Below, piece after piece: positions 16,404-23,168 of a stretch of DNA of 23,168 bases. The stretch is from assembly GCA_017399665.1 (NCBI GenBank), contig JAFQBR010000037.1, positions 1-23,168 on the forward strand, read 5' to 3'. This DNA comes from Clostridia bacterium. Lineage in GTDB: Bacteria; Bacillota_A; Clostridia; Christensenellales; Borkfalkiaceae. The notes beneath the pieces are model-generated. The model worked only from the letters and a program-made list of their open reading frames with translations, did no database searches and was not told the DNA's origin. Position numbers and translations under genes: made by a program. Position 1 is the first letter of the stretch. Each line of letters starts with the position of its first letter.

Positions 16404-16934
16404 ATGCAATCAATTATTATATGCGTTGCAATATATGTTTTTTTGTTTTTTCCTTTGTTAATAAAAGTGCAGGCAATTTGCGATTTTCAAATTAAAAAGG
16501 CGTACTTTTGTGTTTCGCTTTTTAATATTTCAATTTTGGGTGGATATATTACTGCAGAAAAAACAAAATTTAATATTAATTTGGGCATAAAAAATATTTG
16601 TTTTGATTTAAAAGATTATTTATTTGGTAAAAAGAAACTTGGTAAGATGAGTGGAATGTCGGTCAATAGTGTTAAGTCTATGCTAGTTTTACCTTTTAAA
16701 GTTGAGACCATTGAGCTTGCTGGGGGAATTAATCTTATAAATAATACGATTTGTCCTGTTATAAAAAACAAATTTCCATATATTACTTTGAATAACAATT
16801 TATTTATTGTTAAAGAAGATTACAATTTAGCTGTTTTAGAAGTAAAAGCTTTTGCAACGCTTTTTTCTTTATTAATGATTGCTATAAAAAAAATAAGAGA
16901 AAAGGTGATAAATGCAATTAACAAACAAAAATAA
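16404..16934 (+). CDS. Membrane-associated protein, DUF2953/YtfI-like
   Basis: This 176-residue protein has a hydrophobic N-terminal segment (residues 3-22), a beta-rich middle and a second hydrophobic stretch near residues 147-160, then a basic tail. The sequence alone is weakly diagnostic. The call rests mainly on context: its end overlaps by 23 bases the start of a YtfJ/GerW-type gene, and in Bacillus the DUF2953 protein YtfI directly precedes YtfJ. No strong ribosome site is seen before the ATG, so the start is uncertain. The gene is divergent from tRNA-Glu. Its function is unknown; association with the spore or forespore envelope is inferred from its partner. Confidence 0.45.
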   Translation: MQSIIICVAIYVFLFFPLLIKVQAICDFQIKKAYFCVSLFNISILGGYITAEKTKFNINLGIKNICFDLKDYLFGKKKLGKMSGMSVNSVKSMLVLPFKVETIELAGGINLINNTICPVIKNKFPYITLNNNLFIVKEDYNLAVLEVKAFATLFSLLMIAIKKIREKVINAINKQK

Positions 16935-17268
16935 CGTACAAAAAGTAATTGAATCTGCAATGGAAAAAATTAATGAAATTAAGGCAACTCAAATAGTGGG
17001 TGAGCCTATTAAAAATGAATTAGGGCAAACGGTAATACCTGTTTCTAGCGTAACCTATGCCGTTCTTTCAGGAGGCGGTGAATACGGTGACGTTAAGATT
17101 GCTAAAGAGGTAGGTGACCACTTTGCCGGGGGAGAAATAACGATCTGTTCGTTAAAGCCCAACTGCTTTATTATTGATAATGGAAATGGTTTTTTTATTA
17201 CTAAAAACAGTGACGTTTTAGAGAATATCTATTCAATAATTAAAGTAATTTCAGAAAAAATTAAATGA
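16912..17268 (+). CDS. YtfJ/GerW-family sporulation protein
   Basis: This 118-residue protein has family landmarks: GEPI near residue 35, the IPVSSVTYAVLSGGGEYG region, a glycine-containing FAGGEITI segment and then a hydrophobic strand (SLKPNCFIID) matching the family's conserved centre. YtfJ/GerW is a small spore protein needed for normal germination in Bacillus, and close relatives occur widely in Clostridia, also outside confirmed spore formers. AAGGTGA precedes the ATG. The glycines of the central loop are fewer than in the Bacillus protein, so it is somewhat divergent. It is followed 10 bases later by a D,D-carboxypeptidase gene whose ribosome site overlaps its stop codon. Confidence 0.75.
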   Translation: MQLTNKNNVQKVIESAMEKINEIKATQIVGEPIKNELGQTVIPVSSVTYAVLSGGGEYGDVKIAKEVGDHFAGGEITICSLKPNCFIIDNGNGFFITKNSDVLENIYSIIKVISEKIK

Positions 17269-17278
17269 GGAGCTGACT

Positions 17279-18328
17279 ATGAAAAATATTTTAAAATACT
17301 TGATTTTCTCTTTAATTTTTAGTGTTTTTATGTTTGGCAGAATTCCTTTTGTATATGCTGATAATACAACTTGTGAAATTGTTATTGATCAGGAAAGTGG
17401 GCGAGTTTTATTTTCAAACAACGAGAAAGTTAAACGGGGTATGGCAAGCACTACTAAGGTGCTTACCTGCATTACGGCTATTGAGCATTATGATTTGAAT
17501 AAAAGGATAAAGATCAAAAAAGAATGGACAGGAATTGAAGGTTCAAGTATATATTTGAAGGAAGGGGAAGAGTTTACTGTTAAAGAGCTTTTATATGCTT
17601 TGATGTTGCGCTCTGGAAACGACGTGGCAGTTACTTTGGCATCTGCGTTAACAGGTAAAGCAGAAGATTTTGTTGCTTTAATGAATCAAACAGCGCTAAA
17701 TATTGGGGCATACGACTCTTCTTTTAAAAATCCACACGGGCTTGATGAAGATGGGCATTATACAACAGCTTATGACCTTGCGCTAATAACGAGATATGCA
17801 TTAAATAACCCTACGTTTTGTGACATTGTTAATACAAAAAAAGTTACAATTGGGCAAGGGGAAAGTGTAAGACTTCTTATTAATAAGAACAAAATGCTTT
17901 CTCAATATCAGTATGCGACGGGAGTTAAGACAGGTTATACAAAAAAAACAGGTAGATGTTTAGTTTCTTCGGCAGATAAGAACGGACATAAGTTAATATG
18001 CGTAGTGCTTAATTGTGGACCAATGTATGAACGCTCAATAGATTTGTTTGAAAAGAGTTATGAATTATATGATAGAGTTTTAGTTTTGGATAAAGAGCGG
18101 GCAGTAGGAAGTTTAACATATAAAAATAAACCTGAAATTCCTGTATATGTAAAAAATGACATTTTTTATCCTTTGACTAAAGAGGAGCAGGCATGCTTAG
18201 AAATTAAATTAATTCCTTACAAAAATTTAGAAATTAGTTCAAAATTTGCCGAGGAATGCGGGACAATTGAAATTTTCCTAAAAAAACAGTTGCTTTTTCG
18301 CGAAAAAATCTATACTATTATAGAGTAA
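17279..18328 (+). CDS. Serine-type D-alanyl-D-alanine carboxypeptidase (peptidase S11, DacB/DacF-like)
   Basis: This penicillin-binding enzyme trims the terminal D-Ala of peptidoglycan stem peptides outside the membrane. A signal peptide (hydrophobic core residues 5-20, likely cleavage after VYA at 27) is followed by the three catalytic motifs: STTK (57-60, nucleophile S57), SGN (112-114) and KTG (217-219). At 349 residues it is shorter than Bacillus DacB or DacF, mainly at the C-terminus, so the usual amphipathic membrane anchor may be reduced. AGGAG lies 6 bases before the ATG. Its neighbours, YtfJ/GerW and RluB, favour a sporulation-linked DacB/DacF role. Confidence 0.93.
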   Translation: MKNILKYLIFSLIFSVFMFGRIPFVYADNTTCEIVIDQESGRVLFSNNEKVKRGMASTTKVLTCITAIEHYDLNKRIKIKKEWTGIEGSSIYLKEGEEFTVKELLYALMLRSGNDVAVTLASALTGKAEDFVALMNQTALNIGAYDSSFKNPHGLDEDGHYTTAYDLALITRYALNNPTFCDIVNTKKVTIGQGESVRLLINKNKMLSQYQYATGVKTGYTKKTGRCLVSSADKNGHKLICVVLNCGPMYERSIDLFEKSYELYDRVLVLDKERAVGSLTYKNKPEIPVYVKNDIFYPLTKEEQACLEIKLIPYKNLEISSKFAEECGTIEIFLKKQLLFREKIYTIIE

Positions 18329-18349
18329 ATAAATTTAGTTGGTGTAAAA

Positions 18350-19054
18350 ATGAGGATTAATAAATTTTTAGAACAATGTGGGGTAGGTAGCCGTCGTTTT
18401 TGTGATCGCTTGATTTCAGACGGCAAGGTTACGGTCAACGGAAAAATTTGTCCACTAGGTTTTGACGTAGATGAAAGACGTGATAGTGTTCTAGTCGAGG
18501 GGAAGAAAATTACCCTCGTTCAAAAGAATTTGTATTACATAATGAATAAGCCTAAGGGTTACGTTTGTACCGTAAAGGATGATTTGGGTAGGAAAACCGT
18601 AATGGATTTACTTCCTAAAACTGCTTCTCGCGTTGTTCCGGTTGGTCGACTTGACTATGATTCAGAAGGGCTTTTAATTTTTACTAACGACGGCGAATTA
18701 GTAAACCGATTAACTCATCCTCGCAATGAAGTACCTAAAACTTACGTATTAAAAGTTGAGGGAACTGTAACAGAGCCTATGATGAATAAGCTTCGTACAG
18801 GTGTTGAAATTGACGGTAAACTTACAAAAAAATGTAATATACACGTAGTTTCAACTGATGAAAAGTATACAAAACTGTCTATAACTATATCGGAAGGTAG
18901 AAATAGGCAGGTGCGCAGAATGTTTGAAGCTGTTGGAAAAGAGGTCGTATTTTTAAAGCGCGTAAAGATTGGTGATCTTGGGCTTACAGGTCTTGACCGC
19001 GGTAAATGCAGACCGTTAAGTAAATATGAAATAGACTACCTCAAAAACATTTAA
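18350..19054 (+). CDS. rluB: 23S rRNA pseudouridine synthase RluB
   Basis: This 234-residue RluB/RsuA-family enzyme converts a uridine of 23S rRNA to pseudouridine. An N-terminal S4 RNA-binding domain (about 1-50, MRINKFLEQCGVGSRR) is followed by the catalytic domain, which begins YYIMNKPKGYVCT. GRLDYDSEGL (99-108) carries catalytic D102, and the RNRQVRRMFE block lies near residue 184. In many Firmicutes rluB follows the dacB-spmA-spmB sporulation genes. Here it follows the carboxypeptidase directly, with 21 bases between, so the spmAB pair is absent from this position. The distinction between RluB and related family members is by overall similarity and context. Confidence 0.88.
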   Translation: MRINKFLEQCGVGSRRFCDRLISDGKVTVNGKICPLGFDVDERRDSVLVEGKKITLVQKNLYYIMNKPKGYVCTVKDDLGRKTVMDLLPKTASRVVPVGRLDYDSEGLLIFTNDGELVNRLTHPRNEVPKTYVLKVEGTVTEPMMNKLRTGVEIDGKLTKKCNIHVVSTDEKYTKLSITISEGRNRQVRRMFEAVGKEVVFLKRVKIGDLGLTGLDRGKCRPLSKYEIDYLKNI

Positions 19055-19084
19055 TCTACATAGCATTTTTGCAGGAGGTAGATT
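19053..19084 (+). promoter_or_regulatory. Hairpin enclosing the ribosome site of the microprotein gene
   Basis: AATCTAC (19053-19059) pairs with GTAGATT (19078-19084), and an inner GCA/TGC pair closes a T-rich loop. AGGAGG (19073-19078) sits at the 3' side of the loop, partly in the stem. This could tune translation of the downstream 41-codon gene, although the outer stem is weak. Confidence 0.35.
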
Positions 19085-19087
19085 GAT

Positions 19088-19213
19088 TTGAAAAGAAAAA
19101 TTCACCCGATTATATTGTGTTTACTAGCATGTTTTATAGTTTTTTCTATTGCCATGGCAATTAAAATTTATATAAATTTTAATGCTGTAACGCTAACGGG
19201 GGAATTTTTGTAA
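19088..19213 (+). CDS. 41-residue single-pass membrane microprotein
   Basis: A perfect AGGAGG (19073-19078) is placed 9 bases before a TTG start at 19088, and the frame runs 41 codons to TAA at 19211. The product starts with a basic patch (MKRKIHP), then has one hydrophobic helix (about residues 8-27) and a short polar outer tail. The next gene starts 18 bases on with its own AAGGAG, so it sits in the operon between rluB and the orphan helical protein. I do not recognise a family. The strong ribosome site, the spacing and the membrane-helix pattern argue that it is a real gene rather than chance. Confidence 0.65.
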   Translation: MKRKIHPIILCLLACFIVFSIAMAIKIYINFNAVTLTGEFL

Positions 19214-19231
19214 TATATAAGGAGCAAAATT

Positions 19232-19915
19232 TTGGATAAAAATAATAATTCGACAGAAGCTATCGAATATAAAGAGATTGTTGACCAAATAAAGCGCGAA
19301 TATAAATCAAAAATAGAAAATGTAATACAAAGTGCAAAAAAGCAAATGAGTAAAGAAGCAGCCGGTATTTTGGGGCATGAGTTTGCTCAGTTGCTTTCTA
19401 AACGCAAAGAATTAGTAGACTGCTTTGGAAAAAATGCAAAAGTAGTGCTTAATTTTGCTGTAAAAAATGGTATGGCAACAGAAATTAAGCAGCTTGGTGA
19501 ATGGTCTAAAACTGTAACAGATAAAAACAATTTGAAAAAAAGTGAAGGTAATAAGCTTTTTGAAGCACTTGTTGATAAAATTGAGCAAATTAATCCTTCG
19601 ATAACTAGTCCGCTCAGAGATAGCGAAAGCGAATTAGTTGCCAATAACAGAAGACTAAATGAAGTTGTTCAAAGCAAAAAAATAATGCTAAAACAATTGG
19701 AAAAAGAGCACCGTGAGAATCTACAAAAACAAATTATAGAGCTTGTGCTTGAATTCAATAAAAAAATATTAGTTGTAAATAAATCTTTTGGAATAGAAGG
19801 CAAAAAAAGTATTCATTCACTTGATTTAAAGACGGATAACGTTGAATTTGACGTTACAGAGGAAATTGATGAAGAAATTTATATTCCTGCTGGAAATGAT
19901 GACATAATTAATTAA
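19232..19915 (+). CDS. Orphan charged alpha-helical protein
   Basis: This 227-residue protein starts at TTG (19232), 7 bases after AAGGAG (19219-19224). It is very rich in Lys, Glu, Asn and Gln, without signal peptide or membrane segment. The N-terminal 50 residues and residues about 130-180 look like long amphipathic helices capable of coiled coils, and the last 25 residues are strongly acidic. I recognise no domain. It ends the operon before a strong terminator and follows the membrane microprotein, so a joint envelope or cell-division role is conceivable but unsupported. Confidence 0.75.
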   Translation: MDKNNNSTEAIEYKEIVDQIKREYKSKIENVIQSAKKQMSKEAAGILGHEFAQLLSKRKELVDCFGKNAKVVLNFAVKNGMATEIKQLGEWSKTVTDKNNLKKSEGNKLFEALVDKIEQINPSITSPLRDSESELVANNRRLNEVVQSKKIMLKQLEKEHRENLQKQIIELVLEFNKKILVVNKSFGIEGKKSIHSLDLKTDNVEFDVTEEIDEEIYIPAGNDDIIN

Positions 19916-19931
19916 ATTGAAGAATATATTT

Positions 19932-19964
19932 AAACCGTATCGATAGTGATACGGTTTTTTTTGT
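19932..19964 (+). terminator. Terminator ending the 16404-19915 operon
   Basis: AAACCGTATC (19932-19941) pairs perfectly with GATACGGTTT (19948-19957) around a 6-base loop, followed by a T run. It lies 16 bases after the stop. Confidence 0.92.
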
Positions 19965-20044
19965 GCAAAAAACAAAATCGACAAAAAAGCATAAAATAAG
20001 ACTAACTAAGACAAAAAAAATAAAAAAAAAGGGTTTATAATAGG

Positions 20045-20839
20045 TTGCAAGTGCTTGTTAGAATAAAAGAAAAATTAAAACAAATAAGAATTTTTAAAAT
20101 CTTTATCATCATAGTTTTTTGCATAACGTTAGCACTTGGGTATTTTTTTAACAAAGATAATATAAGAGACGTTATGTGTGGCTATTCGGTTAAAAAGCTC
20201 CCTATTTATTCAGTCGAAAGAGAGGATAAACTAATTGCTATTTCTTTTGATTGCGCGTGGGGTAACGAATATACGCAAAAATTACTTGATGAAATGCAAA
20301 ATTACGGTATAAAAGCTACGTTTTTTGCAGTATCTTTTTGGGTTGAAAAATACCCGGATGAGGTAAAGAAAATAATACAAGCTGGGCATGAATTAGGCAC
20401 TCACAGTAAAACTCATTCACATATGAGCAAGCAAACGGCAAAGGAAATTAATGAAGAACTAATATATTCATCAAATGCAATTAAAGAAATTACCGGTGAA
20501 GAAGTTAAATTGTTTAGAGCACCTTTTGGCGAATATAATAATACCTTGCTTGAATGTGCGGAAAGTCTTGGACTCTATACTATTCAATGGGACGTTGACA
20601 GCCTTGATTGGAAGGATTTATCTGCACAAGAAATATCTATGCGAGTAATTTCAAGGGTAAAAAGCGGCTCAATAATTTTGTGTCATAATAACGGATTGCA
20701 TACAGCGGAAAGCTTGCCTTTAATTTTTGCTACCTTGCAATCTAAAGGGTATAAATTTGTGAAAATTAGCGACTTAATTTATAAAGATAATTACACAATG
20801 ACACACGAAGGTAGGCAGGTTAAAAATACGATTAATTAA
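20045..20839 (+). CDS. pdaB: PdaB-like polysaccharide deacetylase (sporulation type)
   Basis: This is a NodB-domain deacetylase anchored by one N-terminal membrane helix (about residues 17-36). The domain opens with LPIYSVEREDKLIAISFD, matching PdaB proteins, then CAWGNE, the metal-binding HSKTHSHMS, RAPFGEYN and the WDVDSLDW strand; LCHNN near the C-terminus closes the site. PdaB in Bacillus is needed for stable spore cortex. At 264 residues it is close to the usual 254. The start is uncertain: the TTG at 20045 is the longest option, with GTG at 20051 as alternative. A TATAAT at 20036-20041 lies only 3 bases before the TTG, so if it is a -10 box the transcript would start inside the proposed gene. 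Confidence 0.82.
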   Translation: MQVLVRIKEKLKQIRIFKIFIIIVFCITLALGYFFNKDNIRDVMCGYSVKKLPIYSVEREDKLIAISFDCAWGNEYTQKLLDEMQNYGIKATFFAVSFWVEKYPDEVKKIIQAGHELGTHSKTHSHMSKQTAKEINEELIYSSNAIKEITGEEVKLFRAPFGEYNNTLLECAESLGLYTIQWDVDSLDWKDLSAQEISMRVISRVKSGSIILCHNNGLHTAESLPLIFATLQSKGYKFVKISDLIYKDNYTMTHEGRQVKNTIN

Positions 20840-20843
20840 TTAA

Positions 20844-20858
20844 AAACGCACAGCGTTT
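20844..20858. promoter_or_regulatory. Short inverted repeat abutting the ribosome site of the OB-fold gene
   Basis: The arms AAACGC (20844-20849) and GCGTTT (20853-20858) pair around ACA, and the GGAGG ribosome site starts at the next base. The position suggests a translational control element or protein site, but the hairpin is small. Confidence 0.3.
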
Positions 20859-20870
20859 GGAGGAAATAAT

Positions 20871-21563
20871 ATGAATTACGCAGAAAAACAGAACAACAAA
20901 GTGTATATTTTGGGTGAGGTGCTAACAAAAGCGGTATTTTCACACGAAGTGTACGGAGAAGGCTTTTATGAAATGAACGTAAGTGTAAAAAGACTTTCTG
21001 GACAAAGTGATATTTTACCGGTAACAATTTCTGAAAGGTTAATTGAAGCAAACAAATTGGAAGTTGGCTCTAAGTTATGTGCAATCGGTCAGTTTCGCAG
21101 TTACAATAAGATTGTTGATGGTAAAAGCCGTTTGATGCTTACCGTGTTTGTTAGAGAATTGTGTGAAGAAGAATATCCCCAAAACCCAAATAGTATAGCT
21201 TTATCGGGCTATATTTGTAAGCAGCCAATTTACAGAACAACACCTTTTGAGCGAGAAATAGCTGATTTGTTGATTGCGGTTAATAGAGCGTATAATAAAT
21301 CAGATTATATTCCATGTATTGCGTGGGGTAGAAATGCAAGATTTGTTAAAAACTTAGCTGTTGGCGAAAAGGTTGCTTTGTCTGGCAGAATTCAAAGTAG
21401 GGAATATACTAAAAAATTAAATGATCAAGAAAGTAAGATAATGACTGCTTATGAAGTTTCTATCAGTCGTCTCGCTGCTTATGAAAACGTTGAGACTTTT
21501 GATTTGCTTTATGATTTTGGAAATAAGAAAGCAACTGATGCGATAAGACGTATAATAATTTAA
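20871..21563 (+). CDS. Tandem OB-fold single-stranded-DNA-binding-like protein
   Basis: This 230-residue protein holds two OB-fold units. Residues about 8-95 form a divergent first fold (KVYILGEVLTK). Residues about 107-200 are clearly SSB-like, with SIALSGYICKQPIYRTTP opening strand 1 and IPCIAWGRNARFVKNL and GEKVALSGRI matching the conserved SSB core. It lacks the acidic C-terminal tip through which canonical SSB recruits partners; the end is instead basic (AIRRIII). Such two-domain forms occur in Clostridia beside ordinary SSB. GGAGG lies 7 bases before the ATG. It probably binds single-stranded DNA in the cytoplasm; whether it serves replication, competence or spore DNA is unknown. Confidence 0.75.
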   Translation: MNYAEKQNNKVYILGEVLTKAVFSHEVYGEGFYEMNVSVKRLSGQSDILPVTISERLIEANKLEVGSKLCAIGQFRSYNKIVDGKSRLMLTVFVRELCEEEYPQNPNSIALSGYICKQPIYRTTPFEREIADLLIAVNRAYNKSDYIPCIAWGRNARFVKNLAVGEKVALSGRIQSREYTKKLNDQESKIMTAYEVSISRLAAYENVETFDLLYDFGNKKATDAIRRIII

Positions 21564-21603
21564 GATAATGTAGGAAGAGTAAAAATTACATAAAAATAAC
21601 GTT

Positions 21604-21635
21604 AAGCCCTATAAAAACATTAATAGGGCTTTTAT
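21604..21635 (+). terminator. Terminator after the OB-fold gene
   Basis: AAGCCCTAT (21604-21612) pairs perfectly with ATAGGGCTT (21623-21631), followed by TTTATT, 40 bases after the stop. Confidence 0.9.
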
Positions 21636-21699
21636 TGTGCATTTTTTTATTTTTTGCACAAGATAAAAGTGATAAAAAAGCAAAAAAGGGTTACTTTTC

Positions 21700-21728
21700 T
21701 TGACAATAAAAACCGCTTGTTATAAAAT
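21700..21728 (+). promoter_or_regulatory. Sigma-A type promoter of the acyltransferase gene
   Basis: TTGACA (21700-21705) and TAAAAT (21723-21728) are spaced by 17 bases; an overlapping TATAAA at 21721 would give 15. It lies between a terminator and the ATG at 21763. Confidence 0.7.
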
Positions 21729-21762
21729 ATAAGTATAGAGTAAACTTTTTAACGGATACGAA

Positions 21763-22992
21763 ATGGATAATAATATAAAGGTTGAAAAGGTACAAAAGAG
21801 TCAAAGAACGGGAGAAATGGGAAGAAGTCATATTTCATTTTATTTCTTTTACACTTTGTTTACTATTTTTGTAAGACCGTTTTTAAAAATTAGATTTAAA
21901 AGAAAAATAAAAAGATTAGAAAAGCCAGCAATAGTACTTTGTAACCACGGCTCTTTTACCGATTTTTTCTATTCAGGAATTATATTAAGAAAGGATAACC
22001 CACGTTACGTAACTGCAAGGCTGTATTTTTATAATAAGACAGCAAATAAAATTTTAAGAAGTATAGGCTGTTTTCCCAAGAGTATGTTTACTTCAGATAT
22101 AGAAAGCGTAAAAACTTGTTTGAAGGTTGTTAACAGCGGTAACGTTTTAGCAATGATGCCCGAAGCTAGACTTTCTACCGCCGGTAAATTTGAAGATATT
22201 CAAGATAGTACCTTAAAATTTATTAAAAAAATGGACGTTAACGTTTATACTCTAAAAATTAGCGGTGACTATTTTGCATTTCCTAAATGGGCAAATTTTC
22301 CGCGCTTGCGTTCACTTGTTGAATGTGATTTAGAGTTATTATTTAAAGCAGGGGAATGCTTTAAAATTTCTCAGGAAGAGTTTGATCAAAGGGTTATAGA
22401 AAAATTAAAATATAATGACTTTGAATGGATAGAAAAACATCCAAAGCTTCGTTATAAATCTAAAAAACTTGCAGAAGGCTTAGAAAATATTTTAAATATT
22501 TGCCCTCATTGCCATAAAAAACTTACTATAAAGGCAGAAAAACGAAAGGTTTATTGTAGTGAATGCGGTTTTTCTGTAACAATGAATGATAGATATGGGT
22601 TTGATGAAAACCCCTATTTTAAAAACTTTCAGCTTTGGTATGATTATCAAGTTGAATGCATGCGAAAGGAGATAATAGACGGCAGCTTTAGATTGGAAAG
22701 CAAAGTTGAACTTTTGCATTCGGATAAGACGGGTAAAAAGCAGCTAGTTTTAGCAGGTGAAGGCATTTGTAGGCTTGACGAGCAAGGATTGCATTACCTT
22801 GGAAAAGAATACGGCAAAGACGTTGAATTCTTTTTTCCGCTTGAAAAGATTTATAGGTTACTTTTTGGTGCGGGCGAAGACTTTGAAATTTACGAGGGTA
22901 GCGAAATTTATTATTTTAGACCTGAGGACAGAAGAAGCTGTGTTATGTGGTATACGGCAAGTATATTGCTTAAAGAGGTTTATAATAAATAG
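21763..22992 (+). CDS. PlsC-type lysophospholipid acyltransferase-like protein with zinc ribbon
   Basis: This 409-residue protein has an N-terminal amphipathic/hydrophobic segment (about 25-42) and a PlsC acyltransferase domain. NHGSFTD (61-67) is the HX4D catalytic motif. MPEARLST (132-139) replaces the common FPEG substrate-binding motif with PEA. A four-cysteine zinc ribbon follows, with pairs C247/C250 and C265/C268, and the last 130 residues form a separate beta-rich domain of unknown role. PlsC proper is about 200-250 residues, so the second half is an addition. It acts at the inner face of the membrane, probably transferring an acyl chain to a lysolipid or lipid precursor; the exact acceptor is unknown. 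The ribosome site is weak. Confidence 0.82.
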   Translation: MDNNIKVEKVQKSQRTGEMGRSHISFYFFYTLFTIFVRPFLKIRFKRKIKRLEKPAIVLCNHGSFTDFFYSGIILRKDNPRYVTARLYFYNKTANKILRSIGCFPKSMFTSDIESVKTCLKVVNSGNVLAMMPEARLSTAGKFEDIQDSTLKFIKKMDVNVYTLKISGDYFAFPKWANFPRLRSLVECDLELLFKAGECFKISQEEFDQRVIEKLKYNDFEWIEKHPKLRYKSKKLAEGLENILNICPHCHKKLTIKAEKRKVYCSECGFSVTMNDRYGFDENPYFKNFQLWYDYQVECMRKEIIDGSFRLESKVELLHSDKTGKKQLVLAGEGICRLDEQGLHYLGKEYGKDVEFFFPLEKIYRLLFGAGEDFEIYEGSEIYYFRPEDRRSCVMWYTASILLKEVYNK

Positions 22993-23003
22993 GTTGGTGA
23001 ATT

Positions 23004-23168
23004 ATGAGTGAGAATAAAACTAAAGAAAAAGCATTTTCTACTATAAATACCAAATCATTTATAACGGTAATGATTCTTTTAACCGCTATTTTGCTTATTA
23101 GCGGTGGCTTATCTTATTTTATTCCGCAAGGAGCATTTTTAAGAGATAGTGAAGGTGTTATTATTCCA
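23004..23168 (+). CDS. YfcC/DcuC-family anaerobic carrier, N-terminal fragment
   Basis: The first 55 codons are visible and the gene runs off the window. A lysine-rich leader (about 20 residues) is followed by a hydrophobic helix near residues 18-36 and then YFIPQGAF, which matches the start of YfcC/DcuC-type C4-dicarboxylate or amino-acid carriers (usual form Y-x-x-P-x-G-x-F). The ATG lies 11 bases after the acyltransferase stop, so the two are probably cotranscribed. With only the N-terminus the family call is tentative and the substrate unknown. Confidence 0.5.
   Translation, partial: MSENKTKEKAFSTINTKSFITVMILLTAILLISGGLSYFIPQGAFLRDSEGVIIP

Noticed and set aside
20036..20041. TATAAT as a -10 box for the deacetylase gene
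   Set aside because: No -35 box lies 16-18 bases upstream, and the position would start the transcript after the most likely start codon; left as a note on start uncertainty.
22757..23011. An 84-codon plus-strand frame near the end of the acyltransferase gene
   Set aside because: It overlaps the acyltransferase coding region in another frame and has no ribosome site; the next real gene starts at 23004.

Overview
The window is AT-rich, low-GC Gram-positive DNA. Its ribosome-binding sites are mostly of the AGGAGG type, its genes lie in long same-strand runs, and its hairpin-plus-U-run terminators are clear. It carries genes of the spore-forming lineage: a YtfJ/GerW-type protein, a PdaB-like deacetylase and an S11 D,D-carboxypeptidase next to an RluB pseudouridine synthase. 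The glycan-degrading gene load suggests an anaerobic gut or plant-biomass member of the Clostridia. That assignment is an inference from gene content, not a proof.

Left edge (1-1810): the 3' end of a large extracellular-type protein made of near-identical 155-residue beta-rich domains separated by Ig-like modules. Two terminators follow (1831-1945). A minus-strand gene (1971-3614) for an unassigned TIM-barrel glycoside-hydrolase-like protein is divergent from the locus below.

3835-13306: a plus-strand glycan-degradation locus. In order it encodes a GH78 alpha-L-rhamnosidase, a sialate/xylan-type SGNH acetylesterase, an alpha/beta-hydrolase esterase, an SGNH hydrolase, an EamA (DMT) transporter, a GH2 beta-galactosidase and two more SGNH hydrolases. 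None of the enzymes shows a signal peptide. This suggests that imported, heavily acylated rhamnose/galactose-containing oligosaccharides are trimmed inside the cell. A TTGACA-17-TATACT promoter precedes it, and it is divergent from an equally good promoter for the minus-strand gene, with a perfect inverted repeat between the two.

13307-13976: a gene graveyard. A GH92 alpha-mannosidase C-terminus is readable with an in-frame stop and frameshifts, followed by a second unidentified C-terminal remnant. Next comes an intact fusion gene (13977-15794) joining a complete class I mannose-6-phosphate isomerase to a complete ROK sugar kinase. It could take mannose to fructose-6-phosphate on one polypeptide, which fits the mannosidase fossil beside it.

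15795-16403: a terminator, AT-rich direct repeats, two minus-strand terminators and a minus-strand tRNA-Glu(CTC). 16404-19915: a housekeeping/sporulation run (DUF2953-like, YtfJ/GerW, D,D-carboxypeptidase, RluB, a 41-residue membrane microprotein and an orphan charged helical protein). 20045-23168: a PdaB-like deacetylase, a tandem OB-fold SSB-like protein, a PlsC-type acyltransferase with a zinc ribbon, and the start of a YfcC/DcuC-type carrier.

The best candidates for something undescribed are the isomerase-kinase fusion with its decayed mannosidase neighbourhood, the esterase-rich rhamnosidase locus with a DMT transporter and an unassigned hydrolase, and a strong codon-pair preference for NAC-GTN across the window.
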